Assembly: GCA_025499625.1 (NCBI GenBank)
Contig: JAFMVD010000009.1
Location: forward strand, 62,001-126,000
DNA: 64,000 nucleotides
Source of the DNA: Carboxylicivirga fragile
GTDB taxonomy: Bacteria; Bacteroidota; Bacteroidia; Bacteroidales; Marinilabiliaceae
Reading direction: 5' to 3'
The notes under the pieces were generated by a model, which searched no databases, was not told where the DNA came from, and saw only the letters and a list, made by a program, of their open reading frames with translations. Shown here piece after piece: positions 51,648 through 61,931 of this stretch. A program made the position numbers and the translations under genes. Position 1 is the stretch's first letter; the number at the start of each line of letters is the position of its first letter.

Positions 51648-53306
51648 CTAAAGCTCAGATAGGAAAACAATCAAGCTTATTTTTTGATCTCTTATATTTA
51701 GTTTCTTTCTAATTCTCGAACGTGCAACATCTACGCTACTTATCGTCATATGTGTTAATTGTGATATTTCTTTAGAACTCATGTTTAATTTTAATAGAGC
51801 ACAGAGTTTCAGGTCGGAAGCGCTTAGATTGGGGTATTTTTGAATGAGTTTATTGTTGAAGTCAGGATGCACACTGTTGAAGCTGTCTTCAAATTCTTTC
51901 CATTGTCGTTCGTTTAAGCCAGCATCTAAAGAATCTATCACATTCTGAATTGGCTCGACATTACTTTTTTTAAGGTTTGCTTTGCAGTTGTTTAACTTTT
52001 CGACAACCGATTTTATTAGCTCGTTGCGCTCGTTAAGCAAAAGTGCTTTTGATGTTAATTCATTATTCTTTTGCCCAACTGTTTCAAGCAAAAGTTTTTC
52101 TTTCAGTTCTTGATTTTCTTTCACAAGTATCAAGCGTTTTCTATTTACTCGCCTGCGAACGATCATTGTTGATATGATTAAAAACAGAAAAGCTATGCAA
52201 AAACCTAGAAGAATTCGATACCTGAGCATTTTTTGTTCATGTTCAACATTATCTAGCTTTCGCTGATAATTAATCTTTTGCATTTCATCATTAAATTCTT
52301 GCTTCAGGAATTCTCGTTCATTATTGGCAAGGTTTAAACTATCTTTCAGTTCTACAAATTCAAATAAATAATTGTAGGCTTTGTCATACTCTTCGTTGAA
52401 ATAAAAAAAAGAGTGCATTAATTGCAAAAGATTGGTTCGGTCTTTAAGAAAATCATACTCTTCGTATAAATCATATGCCTTATAGTACCACTCTTGCACT
52501 TCATGTTCCTGTCCCGATAGCTCTTTATAGCCTGCCATGCTTGCATATATAAGGGTCAGGGCTTGGTAGTCATTATTTTTCTCAGCAATATCTAAAGCCT
52601 CTGTCAGTAAATCTTTTGCTTTATCAAGACTATCATTGTTCATGTAAATACAGGCAATGTTATTCATTAGAATTACTGCGTTTACAGTATCATTGTGCGC
52701 TAGGCGTATATTTAGGCCCTTTTTATAATATTTGAGAGCTTTAGCCCAGTCGGAGTGATAGTATATTAAGCCTATGTTATTGTAGCACGCCGCAATGTGG
52801 TTGTTTAAGCCAGCTTCTTCTGATACTTCAATAGCTTGTAAATAACATTGTTCTGACTTTTCATAATCGCCCAAGGAATAGTGCATTTCTCCTTGATAGT
52901 GAAGTGCAATGGCGATGTCGTTACTATCATTTAATTGTTTGGCAAGTTCTCCGTATTCTTTATAGCATTTGAGAGCTTGTTGATAATTCATGTTGAACTC
53001 AAAATTCTTTGCTAAGCCATACTTCGCTGTTGTCATTTCTCTTAAGAAATTATGCTCCTCAGCTAAATTATAGGCCAGATCAAAAAGTTTAGACGATTCC
53101 TTGAGTTGATTTTTCTGTGTTTTAAATGCCCAATTCGTTAACTTATGTGTTTTAATCAGAGGGTCTTTTTCATTCATTATATTTATCAGAACAGTATCGA
53201 GTGAGGCTGTGCTAACGGCTTGCAATTCAGTAAGCGAGTTCCAATAAAAGATAATTAGCAGGGAGTATATTGAAAGTTTACTAAGGTTCTTAAAATGTAA
53301 TATCAT
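51648..53306 (-). CDS. TPR-containing membrane regulator with C-terminal LuxR-type HTH
   Basis: Bacteroidota-specific regulator architecture. A signal-anchor covers residues 1-30. About six to seven TPR units follow to residue 340 (for example ALHYQGEMHYSLGDYEKSEQCYLQA and AACYNNIGLIYYHSDWAKALKYYKKG, overlapping helices). Next come one transmembrane helix (LLGFCIAFLFLIISTMIV), a coiled coil, and a C-terminal helix-turn-helix with SDLKLCALLKLNMSSKEISQ and then SSVDVARSRIRKKLNI. The 552 aa suggest a periplasmic or peptide-binding TPR sensor linked to a DNA-binding domain by the membrane helix. The target is unknown; it is a single gene. Confidence 0.88.
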   Translation of the reverse strand: MILHFKNLSKLSIYSLLIIFYWNSLTELQAVSTASLDTVLINIMNEKDPLIKTHKLTNWAFKTQKNQLKESSKLFDLAYNLAEEHNFLREMTTAKYGLAKNFEFNMNYQQALKCYKEYGELAKQLNDSNDIAIALHYQGEMHYSLGDYEKSEQCYLQAIEVSEEAGLNNHIAACYNNIGLIYYHSDWAKALKYYKKGLNIRLAHNDTVNAVILMNNIACIYMNNDSLDKAKDLLTEALDIAEKNNDYQALTLIYASMAGYKELSGQEHEVQEWYYKAYDLYEEYDFLKDRTNLLQLMHSFFYFNEEYDKAYNYLFEFVELKDSLNLANNEREFLKQEFNDEMQKINYQRKLDNVEHEQKMLRYRILLGFCIAFLFLIISTMIVRRRVNRKRLILVKENQELKEKLLLETVGQKNNELTSKALLLNERNELIKSVVEKLNNCKANLKKSNVEPIQNVIDSLDAGLNERQWKEFEDSFNSVHPDFNNKLIQKYPNLSASDLKLCALLKLNMSSKEISQLTHMTISSVDVARSRIRKKLNIRDQKISLIVFLSEL

Positions 53307-53502
53307 GTCAAGTAAGTTTCGAATCAGCTATGCGTATACGCTTAAGCAATGAAAAAGATATGAAACGCGTTATTAGAATTAGGTTTTTCACAGGAGAAAT
53401 GATATTGATGGCGAGTTCAATGTTAGCATAAAACTTAGTTCTTTGTTTTGAAGATGCTAAAATGCAGATATCATATCGAAATATGAACTAATTATGCCGA
53501 AT

Positions 53503-54417
53503 TCATAGGTTTGATCTTGTGTTGTGCTTTGCTAACTGCTTGACTGAGTATAGAAGAATAATGATTAATACTAAACTATATACTACCATTAAACCAAATG
53601 GATTCTCACTTGGCATTTCAAAAATCGAGTTGTTGCTACCATGGTTTTGATGATATGAATATAGAATAACTGCCATTAGGTTATTGACAAAGTGAGCAGC
53701 AATAGGAATCCAAATATTTTTAGAAAATACCATTAGATAACCCAGAATAATACCCAAAGCAAATCTTGGTAGAAAGCTGAGAAATTGTAAATGTATGGCG
53801 CTAAAAACAAAGGCAGTTATAAAAACAGCTATGTGAACATTTCGAAATACTGAAGCTAATTCTTTTTGAATTAGTCCTCGAAATAACCATTCCTCACCAA
53901 TGGCCGGCAATACACACAACATGAAAACGGTAATAATAATCTGGGTAAATGTAGCAGATTGTATCATTAAATCGGTTAATTCTTTGGCTTCGATTTCTTT
54001 GTTTTTAATCCAAGATGCAACTGATTCAAGGGCTTCGGGTAGTGCAAGCTGTTGGTTTAGCCAGCCTGTCCAGGTAATAAAAGCTTGACTAAAGAATATG
54101 ACTAGAATAGTAAGTACTATCAATATGGCATTTGACCTTCCTTGGCCAGGCATAACCGTTCTATTATTTGGGTAAAGGGCATATGTAGCCAGTGCAGATG
54201 GAAGAACAAAGATGCAAATGCTCTGAAAAATTTGCGCTCCTTGTAGAAATGGAATATTGGCTTTAAGTGCTCCTTCAACACTCAAATCAATGTGAAAGAT
54301 ATATTGACCAACAAGTAGAGTGATAATAGAGCCAATTATAAGGCCACATACAACAAAAAGTAACATCAAAATTAATTTGTTGTAAGCCGAAAGATCTTTG
54401 AAGTAGCCTTGTATCAT
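53503..54417 (-). CDS. CPBP family intramembrane glutamic endopeptidase
   Basis: Polytopic membrane protease of the CPBP (CAAX-processing/bacteriocin-protection) family. The 304 aa have about 7-8 hydrophobic helices. The active-site motifs are visible: GEEWLFRGLI (EExxxR) in the centre, then FSAIHLQFLSF and AAHFVNNLMA (the histidines of motifs 2 and 3). Roles in Bacteria range from peptide maturation to membrane-protein turnover; none can be chosen here. It is a single gene. 53307-53502 upstream of the LuxR/TPR gene holds no supported feature. Confidence 0.9.
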   Translation of the reverse strand: MIQGYFKDLSAYNKLILMLLFVVCGLIIGSIITLLVGQYIFHIDLSVEGALKANIPFLQGAQIFQSICIFVLPSALATYALYPNNRTVMPGQGRSNAILIVLTILVIFFSQAFITWTGWLNQQLALPEALESVASWIKNKEIEAKELTDLMIQSATFTQIIITVFMLCVLPAIGEEWLFRGLIQKELASVFRNVHIAVFITAFVFSAIHLQFLSFLPRFALGIILGYLMVFSKNIWIPIAAHFVNNLMAVILYSYHQNHGSNNSIFEMPSENPFGLMVVYSLVLIIILLYSVKQLAKHNTRSNL

Positions 54418-54462
54418 AATTGCAAATATAGCACGATTGGAAAAAATGAGAGAATTTTGTTA

Positions 54463-54506
54463 ATATCAAAAAAGCTTCCCAAATTATTGAAAAGCTTTTT
54501 TGATAT
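54463..54506 (-). terminator. Terminator after the POT-like transporter
   Basis: A 15-bp stem, ATATCAAAAAAGCTT (54463-54477) with AAGCTTTTTTGATAT (54492-54506), lies 22 bp beyond the transporter stop. Confidence 0.75.
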
Positions 54507-54527
54507 AGATAGTGAGTTACTATTTGT

Positions 54528-55982
54528 TTATGATTTAGATTTTAGAATCAACTTATCGTATAGGAAAAGAGCAACTACTGCTCCAATAGCAATACCTGAA
54601 TAGACCATCCATATTTTAGATGGGTTATAATTCACCCAAATAAAGTTTGTTAATTCAGCATCTGTCATGCCAGTTAGTTCCATGGCCTTATTCCAATAAT
54701 CATTTTTGGTAAAAGTATCTGAAACATCCGTGATTTCTAAACCTCTTTTAGCAACTTCTTGCTTTAAAAGGTATAGTTTTCCTGCCGCTTTATCGTACAT
54801 ATCACCTGATACAAAACCGGCCAACTGGTGACCAACTGCTATGGGTAAGAAAGATGTACCCATATATAGTGCTTTCTTATCAGGAGGTGCTATGCTTCCA
54901 ACATATTCGGTAAATTTTGGACTACTCGCCATTTCCCCTATGCTAAACGTTAAAATACCTATTAATATAAACCAGATATTTTGAAAGGCAAACATCATAC
55001 CGACTCCAATGGCAAGTACAAATATACCACTCATCATAGCATTTAAAGGTTTGTATTTCATTACTAAGCCAGATATCCATATTTGGAATATAATGATGAA
55101 GAAGGCATCAAAACTACCTATCGTTACTGCAGTAACGGTTCCATCTTCTGTTCCAATAGCTTCGGCCAACCAAGGCCAAACACTATGGAGTGCATTGTAA
55201 AAGCTTGACGTATCTACCCAATCGTCAACAAAAACCGGGAATGCATAATAAAGCTGGTTAAACGCTGTCCAAAAAGCAACCATAATAATAAGGAACAACA
55301 CATATTTGAAGTTCTTTATAGTTATCCATATATTAATTAAGGCCTGCAGAAATACATGGCCTAAAGATTCTTTATCCTCACATTCTTCACGACCAGGTTC
55401 CTTAAAAAAGAAAAAGACAAAGATGTAATTTATAGATATGGTGATCATCGAGATATAAAATACCCAATCCCAACTTTTTTGGTAAATAGCTCCAGCAATG
55501 AATGGACCTAAGAAACCACCAATATTAATCATCATATAAAAAATTCCAAAACCAATTGAAGCTGTTTCTTTTGTTGTTGTTTTGGAAATCATAGCTGAGA
55601 TAATTGGCTTAAAAAGCGCTCCAGCAACCGCTAAGTAAATGTATGCGGCAAACACTAATGTAAAGGTGTTAAATGTTGCTACCATCCAATAACCACTTAC
55701 ATACATGGCATATGAGAGAATGAGAATCTTTTTATAGCCTACTCTGTCGGCTATAGCTCCTGTAAAGAGGGGTAGGAAATACAAAAGCATTGATCCGGTA
55801 CCCATAATTACACCTTTTTGAGCAGATGTAAATCCTAACGCTCCTGTATCGGAACTATTTACCAGATATAAGGCAAACGCCATATAAAAGCCATACCATG
55901 CCCACCTTTCGAATAACTCCATTGTGTTTGAGACCCAAAAAACCTTTGGGAAACTTCTTATCGTACTTCCAATCCCTGCCAT
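54528..55982 (-). CDS. Major facilitator transporter, POT/PTR2-like
   Basis: Inner-membrane transporter of 484 aa with 12-14 helices. The first helix carries NTMELFERWAWYGFYMAFAL, a variant of the ExxERFxYY motif of proton-dependent oligopeptide transporters. Helices with FTGAIADRVGYKKIL (MFS loop) and FKPIISAMISKTT follow, and FGIFYMMINIGGFLGPFIAG fits POT helix 5. A hydrophilic stretch of about 50 residues before the last helix (KAAGKLYLLKQEVAKRGLEI) is unusual. The substrate (di/tripeptides or other) cannot be fixed by eye. It is a single gene, 75 bp downstream of the M28 peptidase gene on the same strand, so peptide use may be linked. Confidence 0.85.
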   Translation of the reverse strand: MAGIGSTIRSFPKVFWVSNTMELFERWAWYGFYMAFALYLVNSSDTGALGFTSAQKGVIMGTGSMLLYFLPLFTGAIADRVGYKKILILSYAMYVSGYWMVATFNTFTLVFAAYIYLAVAGALFKPIISAMISKTTTKETASIGFGIFYMMINIGGFLGPFIAGAIYQKSWDWVFYISMITISINYIFVFFFFKEPGREECEDKESLGHVFLQALINIWITIKNFKYVLFLIIMVAFWTAFNQLYYAFPVFVDDWVDTSSFYNALHSVWPWLAEAIGTEDGTVTAVTIGSFDAFFIIIFQIWISGLVMKYKPLNAMMSGIFVLAIGVGMMFAFQNIWFILIGILTFSIGEMASSPKFTEYVGSIAPPDKKALYMGTSFLPIAVGHQLAGFVSGDMYDKAAGKLYLLKQEVAKRGLEITDVSDTFTKNDYWNKAMELTGMTDAELTNFIWVNYNPSKIWMVYSGIAIGAVVALFLYDKLILKSKS

Positions 55983-56057
55983 AATTCAAATATTTCTTAT
56001 TTTCTGCGGCGGCTAAAATAGTCTCTTTCTGCAATAAACAAAAGAACTAAGTGCTTA

Positions 56058-57497
56058 TTACTTTAATATTTCTGTTTGGCAGGCTAAAAAGATTGTTCTG
56101 AAGATTAGTTCGACGCGTTTTTGCATCGCTTCAAATTCTATTTTATCAATGGTATCACTTGTTTGATGGTAATCGGTGTGTAGGCCACTGAAGAATCCAA
56201 GTATGGGGATGCCTTGTTTATGAAAGGCATAGTGATCGGATAAATTGATAAAAGAGCCATAACCCCGCTTGTATTCCTTGTGTAAAGTAAGCGAATCACT
56301 TTGGTTGGCCACTCGGCAAATGGAATCCAAAAGTGGATAGTGGCTTGCTCCAATCAAGTACAAGTAGTTTTCCTTATCAATCGAGTCATTTCTGCCAATC
56401 ATGTCAATATTAAAGTTGGCTTTTACTTCAAAAGGTAATTGTTTTTGCTGTTCGGCAAAATGTAAGGCGCCCAATAAACCAAGTTCTTCACCTGTTGTTG
56501 CCAAAAAGAGAATATTACGATCAAGTTTTTCCGGGATATTTTGGAATGCCTTAGCTAAGGTGATTAATGCTGAGGTGCCACTGGCATTGTCGTCTGCACC
56601 ATTATAAATGTTTTTACCTTTTTTACCAATATGATCGTAATGTGCACTTACAACAATGGTTTCTTCTGTTGGTTCCTTGGCTTTGATGTATCCAACTATA
56701 TTTTGGGTTTCGATGGGTTCAATTATGATAGGGCAGGATAAAGAGATGCTCGGGGTTGGAAGTTTTTTTAACGTTTTAGGATCATTAATATACAGGAGAT
56801 CATCCTCAGAAGTTTCAAATAGTAATTCGGCAAAACTAGCTTTAACAGCAAAGGTTTTAGAACTGTAAGCAGAAAAACTAGGTCTGTCCTTAAATATCTT
56901 TTGTTGCGAATTATCGGAATTTACTTGTTGAATCAATCGATTGAATTGCTCGTCGTTATTGGGATTGGCAATAATAAGCGCTTTGGCACCTTTATTACGT
57001 ATCAGCCTATTGATGCTGTAATATCGGCTAAGATTATTAATATATGCAAAAGCAACCTTACCTTCTAGATTTAATTGTGCCACTATTGAGTCAGTACCAT
57101 TGCCAATAAAAACACATTTCGCTTCAATAGCAGGTTCTATTGGTGAATAGGATTGGTACACCATATCCTCATTGTTAACTAAGATGGTATCGCCGTAGCT
57201 AATGGCGCATTTACCCCAATGCCATTGCCACATGTTAAACGATTGATAAAAGGTGGTGTCGTTATAGGGGTGTAGTTGCAGGGAGCTAAATTGATTTTTA
57301 ATATAATGAGCAGCCTTTATTTGACCTTCACTTGCGGTAAATCTACCTTCTAAGCTATCAGAAGCTAATATTTCAATGTGTTTGCGAAGTTCTGTTTTTG
57401 TTATCGGTTCAAGGTATTCCTCTTTTAACTCTAACTCTTGAGCATTAAGGTGAGTAAGAAATAATGATAAGATTAGTATGACAATTGAACCCCGCAT
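56058..57497 (-). CDS. M28 family zinc aminopeptidase, secreted
   Basis: Exported metallopeptidase. The signal peptide is at residues 1-19 (ILILSLFLTHLNA). A PA-like insert lies at about 110-230. The catalytic M28 domain carries the zinc ligands VSAHYDHIG (His), NGADDNASG (Asp), TGEELGLLG (Glu pair), NIDMIG (Asp) and GLHTDYHQTSD (His). The 479 aa are full length. Located in the periplasm or surface, it would release N-terminal amino acids; a neighbouring POT-like transporter gene on the same strand suggests peptide scavenging. Upstream, 57498-57615 holds nothing I can support. Confidence 0.93.
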   Translation of the reverse strand: MRGSIVILILSLFLTHLNAQELELKEEYLEPITKTELRKHIEILASDSLEGRFTASEGQIKAAHYIKNQFSSLQLHPYNDTTFYQSFNMWQWHWGKCAISYGDTILVNNEDMVYQSYSPIEPAIEAKCVFIGNGTDSIVAQLNLEGKVAFAYINNLSRYYSINRLIRNKGAKALIIANPNNDEQFNRLIQQVNSDNSQQKIFKDRPSFSAYSSKTFAVKASFAELLFETSEDDLLYINDPKTLKKLPTPSISLSCPIIIEPIETQNIVGYIKAKEPTEETIVVSAHYDHIGKKGKNIYNGADDNASGTSALITLAKAFQNIPEKLDRNILFLATTGEELGLLGALHFAEQQKQLPFEVKANFNIDMIGRNDSIDKENYLYLIGASHYPLLDSICRVANQSDSLTLHKEYKRGYGSFINLSDHYAFHKQGIPILGFFSGLHTDYHQTSDTIDKIEFEAMQKRVELIFRTIFLACQTEILK

Positions 57498-57615
57498 GTG
57501 TTGTGTATTTTGTTATCCTAAAGATATACTTTTCAACTCAAGAAAAGCTTTTTTGTTGCGAGTTTTGAATAATCATCTTTTTTAAATTAATGCAAAGAGT
57601 CAATGCGGCGTTAAG

Positions 57616-57735
57616 TTAAACCGCTTGTATAATGAAGCTGGCTTTATCTGCATTTCATTTGAAAAGGCCATTCATAATTATCGGGAGCATTAAACCAAAA
57701 TAAATAAGTCCACTTTCGTGGTTAAAATAGTATTA
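57616..57735. repeat. Dispersed ~120-bp repeat, copy A
   Basis: Contains aatgaagctggctttatctgcatttcattt then cattcataattatcgggagcattaaacc and tccactttcgtggttaaaatagtatta. It aligns over its full length with copy B at 61711-61831. TTAAACCG...CGG...TTAAACC give it internal symmetry. It lies between M28 peptidase and DUF5916 genes. Confidence 0.75.
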
Positions 57736-57768
57736 CATTGATTCTTACCTTTCTTAAATGCTGTTTTA

Positions 57769-60183
57769 TTAAGCTTTCCCTTTAAAGATGTTGTTGTAAT
57801 CGATGTAGTATAAAACTTTAAGCGATATTGTATTGGTTTGATCCAATTTCCAAGTGTTCTTTAGATTATCTAAATATTTAGCGTTAACTAATTTAGTCTC
57901 ATCTTCAATTATGTTTTTCCAACTCAAAATCATTTCAGATCCCGGAGCAAAGACCCAACGAACGAACATGTCGATGTTAAATAAATTGTAATTTTTGTCA
58001 TTATTTTCTTTGTACTCATCATTAGGTTTCAAATCACCATTTTTTTGCAATAAGTAATATTCCATGTTCTCAACGGATGCCCAATAATGTCGTCCTCTTA
58101 GATTTAGGCTTAGCTTATTGTTAAATGTATAATCCATTTTGAGGACATTTTCAACTGTATGAAGATTGCGTCTTGAAAAGTGTATGGAGTCGACATGTGT
58201 ATCATCAACATAACCATAGTCATTTTCTTCGGTATTATAACTAAGTTCATAATCGAGGTTAATTCTTTGCCCTAATCGCAAACCTAAACCTACGCCGACC
58301 CAATTTGCTTTTAAATCATTTTCAGGTCGAACAAAGTAGCCACGATAGGCATAGACATTAAACATCTTAGTGAAATCGCTATGGACAAATAGGTTGAAAT
58401 TGTAACCTTGGGGTTTGTTGAAATAGCGCCCTGCAACTCTAGGTTCATCGTAATTTCGTTCATCCGAGAACCATACGCCACGCATTTCAAAACCATAGTT
58501 ATTCATGAATTTCCATTCGGTGTAAATACCTAGTTCATGATTATTCAAATCCCAGGGTTTAATTATTCGATTCTGTTCATACCACATACGGGTGAACATG
58601 TCTCTGAAAACACTAAATGGTTCAACCTGTCTAAACCTTAGAGAAAGCTCCGTGTCAAAGCGATTGTTTCTTCTCAAATAACCCATATCATTGGGGTTAT
58701 AATCATCAGAAATGGCGGTTGTTTCAATACCGTATTGCCAAGTTCCACCATTCTTGGCTAGTTCGAGTTCTGAGAACCAACCTGTTTCTTTTGTCTCTCT
58801 TCCACGATGACTTATTCCGCCTTTGCCACTTAATGCATAATTTAAGCTTTTATCCCTGAATTGAAATTCTGTTGCTGTAACATTGGCCATGAAGGGATCG
58901 CCATACATCGACATGTTTGTGTTAATCAAACTGACGTATGAATTGTTTTTCAAACTTTGATCAATAACGGCCACATTATAATTTGTGAAGGGTTGTATTA
59001 AAGTATCACGAAATGTGTTATTGGCAGTATCTTGTATGGTAGCATATGATTCAAGCGACATGGCATTTAATATCCCTACAGCCAAGCCATTTTTGCCTCG
59101 GCCGGAAACTTTAGTTGCATTTATTAATTGTGTTTCTGATGGTTGGTGGTAGATGGTGTCTTTTTTTTCTAAATCACGGTTTTTATTGAGTGCAAATTTA
59201 GGCCTACTTCCTATTCTTCGAGAGTAAAATATATCACCCCGTTGGAAAAGCTCTACGCCTTCAGTGAAAAATTGGCGCCTTTCACTATAATATATCTCAT
59301 AAGGAGAAAGGTTCAGTTGCTTATCGTCAGATTGAATCTGACCAAAGTCGGGAATCACCATCATATCAAGGGTATAGCTTTCACTAATTCCATACTTTAG
59401 ATCTAATCCTCCCTTGTAGGTGAAACTAGAAGTTTGATCTGCTTCATTGTTTTCCCAATAAGTTGCCAAATATGGCGAAAAGGATAAGCGGAGCGGCGGT
59501 TTAATGTCTTTAATACCCGTTAGTTCTCCCTGTTGATGAATAAAACCATTGACGTTTCTATCAATAAAACTCCAGGAGTTATTGGAATTGTAACGCCTAA
59601 TATTTCGAAACATATTTAAGCCCCAGGTATGAACTGGTTGATCAGGGAAACGTAAAGCAGAATAGGGGATTCGCATTTCAATTATCCAGCCTTCGTCGGT
59701 AATACGTGTTTTGCTTTCCCATACAGCATCCCAATTGCCATCTTCTCTGTCACGATCACTTTTAATAGCTTTAATGTCGCTCTGAACACCTGCCGGCGTG
59801 ATAAAAAAGCCGTACGATAACTGGCCTTGATTATATGGATCGAAATAAACACCAAAATAATCAGACATGCCCATGTTATCACGAGCTGATAAAAAATTAA
59901 ATATACTATCTGGTGCACTATCATATAACATGGCTCCCAAATAAACGGCGCTTTGATCGTAAAAGAAGAAGACCTCTGAAGGTTGCATAGATGGCTGCCC
60001 ATTATAAGGTTCTAATTGCAAGAAGTCAGCTGCTGGTTGTACACGTTGATATACCGTTTCATCAAGAACGGCATCTATTTTTAAAGGTTCTTCAATAAGG
60101 AGGGCTTCGGTATTCTTTTTGTTTTGAGCTATGGCACTGCACGATAGTGCCAAAAATAGTAGGACTAATTTAACTTTGTTCAT
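57769..60183 (-). CDS. DUF5916 outer-membrane protein with carbohydrate-binding-like domain
   Basis: An 804 aa exported protein with a signal peptide ending near residue 19 (CSAIAQ). An N-terminal CBM9-like domain spans about 25-210 (EPLKIDAVLDETVYQ at the start; DNMGMSDYFGVYFDPYNQG and VWESKTRITDEGWIIEMRIP further on), followed by a long beta-barrel-like region rich in aromatic residues with IYYSERRQFFTEGVELFQRG (DUF5916 hallmark). The C-terminus has alternating strands (ISLKVLYYIDYNNIF) and ends GKA rather than in an aromatic. Function in the family is unknown; a role in surface binding or TonB-linked uptake is a guess. It is a single minus-strand gene. Confidence 0.88.
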   Translation of the reverse strand: MNKVKLVLLFLALSCSAIAQNKKNTEALLIEEPLKIDAVLDETVYQRVQPAADFLQLEPYNGQPSMQPSEVFFFYDQSAVYLGAMLYDSAPDSIFNFLSARDNMGMSDYFGVYFDPYNQGQLSYGFFITPAGVQSDIKAIKSDRDREDGNWDAVWESKTRITDEGWIIEMRIPYSALRFPDQPVHTWGLNMFRNIRRYNSNNSWSFIDRNVNGFIHQQGELTGIKDIKPPLRLSFSPYLATYWENNEADQTSSFTYKGGLDLKYGISESYTLDMMVIPDFGQIQSDDKQLNLSPYEIYYSERRQFFTEGVELFQRGDIFYSRRIGSRPKFALNKNRDLEKKDTIYHQPSETQLINATKVSGRGKNGLAVGILNAMSLESYATIQDTANNTFRDTLIQPFTNYNVAVIDQSLKNNSYVSLINTNMSMYGDPFMANVTATEFQFRDKSLNYALSGKGGISHRGRETKETGWFSELELAKNGGTWQYGIETTAISDDYNPNDMGYLRRNNRFDTELSLRFRQVEPFSVFRDMFTRMWYEQNRIIKPWDLNNHELGIYTEWKFMNNYGFEMRGVWFSDERNYDEPRVAGRYFNKPQGYNFNLFVHSDFTKMFNVYAYRGYFVRPENDLKANWVGVGLGLRLGQRINLDYELSYNTEENDYGYVDDTHVDSIHFSRRNLHTVENVLKMDYTFNNKLSLNLRGRHYWASVENMEYYLLQKNGDLKPNDEYKENNDKNYNLFNIDMFVRWVFAPGSEMILSWKNIIEDETKLVNAKYLDNLKNTWKLDQTNTISLKVLYYIDYNNIFKGKA

Positions 60184-60349
60184 TTGGGTTTAGTTGATGC
60201 TTATATGTATTGCAAGATACGAAATAAGCTCTAGTTTTTTTGTTAAAGCATTGTTAATGCATCATTCAATTACGACGTTTAGTCATGAGTTATAGTTACA
60301 ATCCTGATTCTTGTAGGTAATTCTATGTTATTTGTAAGCGATCAATTAT

Positions 60350-60357
60350 TATCTTTG
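60350..60357 (+). promoter_or_regulatory. Putative -7 promoter element for tyrS
   Basis: TATCTTTG matches TAnnTTTG exactly, 63 bp before the tyrS ATG. A TTTG at 60331-60334 is closer than the usual spacing. Confidence 0.55.
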
Positions 60358-60420
60358 TCGTTTCGTGAAAATATTGAATTAAAAGATTTCGTTTTTTTAA
60401 ACGTATAAAATAATAGAGCA

Positions 60421-61713
60421 ATGAATTTTGTTGAGGAATTAACTTGGAGGGGCATGGTTCATGATGTGATGCCTGGTACCGAAGAACAATTAAAAAAGGA
60501 ATTAACATCGGCCTATGTTGGTATTGACCCAACGGCTGATTCGCTTCATATTGGTCACCTTGTAAGTGTAATGATGCTGAAACATTTTCAGGCATGCGGA
60601 CACAAACCTATCGTTTTGGTAGGTGGAGCCACTGGTATGATTGGTGATCCATCAGGAAAATCAGCGGAACGTAATTTGTTGGACGAACCTACTCTGCGTA
60701 AGAATCAGGAAGGTTTGAAGAAACAGTTGGCTTTATTTCTTGATTTTGATTCAAGCATGGATAACGGTGCAGAGCTCGTTAATAATTACGATTGGATGAA
60801 AGAGTTTTCATTTCTTGAATTTATTCGTGATATCGGTAAGCACATCACTGTTAATTATATGATGTCAAAAGATTCGGTAAAAAAACGCTTGGGATCTGAA
60901 TCAAAAGAAGGCATGTCGTTTACCGAATTTACTTACCAATTGGTTCAAGGTTTTGATTTTCTTCAATTGTACCGCGATAAGAATTGTAAAATTCAGATGG
61001 GCGGTTCTGACCAATGGGGTAATATTACTACAGGTACAGAACTGATTCGTCGTAAAGAACGAGGCGAAGCATTTGCTTTAACTTGTCCTTTAATTACAAA
61101 GGCTGATGGTGGGAAGTTTGGTAAAACGGAATCTGGTAATATTTGGCTCGATCCTGAAAAAACGAGTCCATATCACTTTTTCCAGTTCTGGATGAATACA
61201 TCTGATGCTGATGCTGAGAAGTACATTAAGATATTTACCATGTTGACCAAGGACGAAGTCGCTGAGTTGGTGAAGGAACAAAATGAAGCACCTCATTTAA
61301 GAGCTATGCAGAAACGCTTAGCGCAAGAAGTGACAGTGATGGTTCATGGTCAAGAAGCTTATGATTCAGCTGTTGAAGCATCTCAAATATTATTTGGTAA
61401 AGCCACTACTGAGGCCTTGCGTAAAATTGATGAGCAAACGCTACTTGCTGTTTTTGAAGGTGTACCACAGTTTAAGGTGGATGCAAAACTATTTACCGAT
61501 GGTGTTAATGTGATTGATTTATTAGCAGATGCTGCCATGGTGTTTCCATCAAAAGGAGAATTACGACGCACCATTAAGGCTGGAGGAATGAGTGTAAATA
61601 AAGAAAAGGTAACTGACGCAGAATTGAAGTTTGATACATCAGCTCTTTTAAACGATAAATACTTATTGGTTCAGAAAGGAAAAAAGAATTACTTCCTTGT
61701 AATTGCAGAGTAA
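60421..61713 (+). CDS. tyrS: Tyrosyl-tRNA synthetase
   Basis: Class I synthetase charging tRNA-Tyr. The 430 aa have HIGHLVS (HIGH motif) near residue 42, [14 protein letters not shown], the tyrosine site [13 protein letters not shown] and GGSDQWGNI, and the KMSKS-equivalent [11 protein letters not shown]-terminal S4 RNA-binding domain is at about 365-430 ([17 protein letters not shown]). The TAA at 61711 is the first triplet of the dispersed repeat copy B. Confidence 0.96.
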   Translation: MNFVEELTWRGMVHDVMPGTEEQLKKELTSAYVGIDPTADSLHIGHLVSVMMLKHFQACGHKPIVLVGGATGMIGDPSGKSAERNLLDEPTLRKNQEGLKKQLALFLDFDSSMDNGAELVNNYDWMKEFSFLEFIRDIGKHITVNYMMSKDSVKKRLGSESKEGMSFTEFTYQLVQGFDFLQLYRDKNCKIQMGGSDQWGNITTGTELIRRKERGEAFALTCPLITKADGGKFGKTESGNIWLDPEKTSPYHFFQFWMNTSDADAEKYIKIFTMLTKDEVAELVKEQNEAPHLRAMQKRLAQEVTVMVHGQEAYDSAVEASQILFGKATTEALRKIDEQTLLAVFEGVPQFKVDAKLFTDGVNVIDLLADAAMVFPSKGELRRTIKAGGMSVNKEKVTDAELKFDTSALLNDKYLLVQKGKKNYFLVIAE

Positions 61714-61831
61714 TACCGATAGCACAATGAAGCTGGCCTTATCTGCATTTCATTTTTGCTAAGCTATTCATTATAGCATCGGCATTATACCAAAAATAAT
61801 AAGGCCACATTCATAGTTTAAATGGTATAAC
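61711..61831. repeat. Dispersed ~120-bp repeat, copy B
   Basis: Begins at the tyrS stop codon (taataccgat) and contains aatgaagctggccttatctgcatttcattt, nearly identical to copy A over 30 nt, then attcattatagcatcggcattatacc and ggccacattcatagtttaaatggtata. ACCGAT...ATCGG and TATACC...GGTATA are nested inverted repeats, so the transcript would fold. Confidence 0.75.
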
Positions 61832-61864
61832 AGATAACTGGTTGAAGCCAGTTTTAAAATAAAG

Positions 61865-61908
61865 AACGGAGAGTTAATCAAATATGATTGGCTCTCCGTT
61901 TATTTTAT
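61865..61908 (+). terminator. Bidirectional terminator between tyrS and the SpoIIE phosphatase
   Basis: AACGGAGAG (61865-61873) pairs with CTCTCCGTT (61892-61900), and inner AATCA (61876-61880) with TGATT (61885-61889), with T-rich DNA after. It lies between convergent genes. Confidence 0.87.
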
Positions 61909-61931
61909 TATCAAGAGTATTCTAAAAGTTA

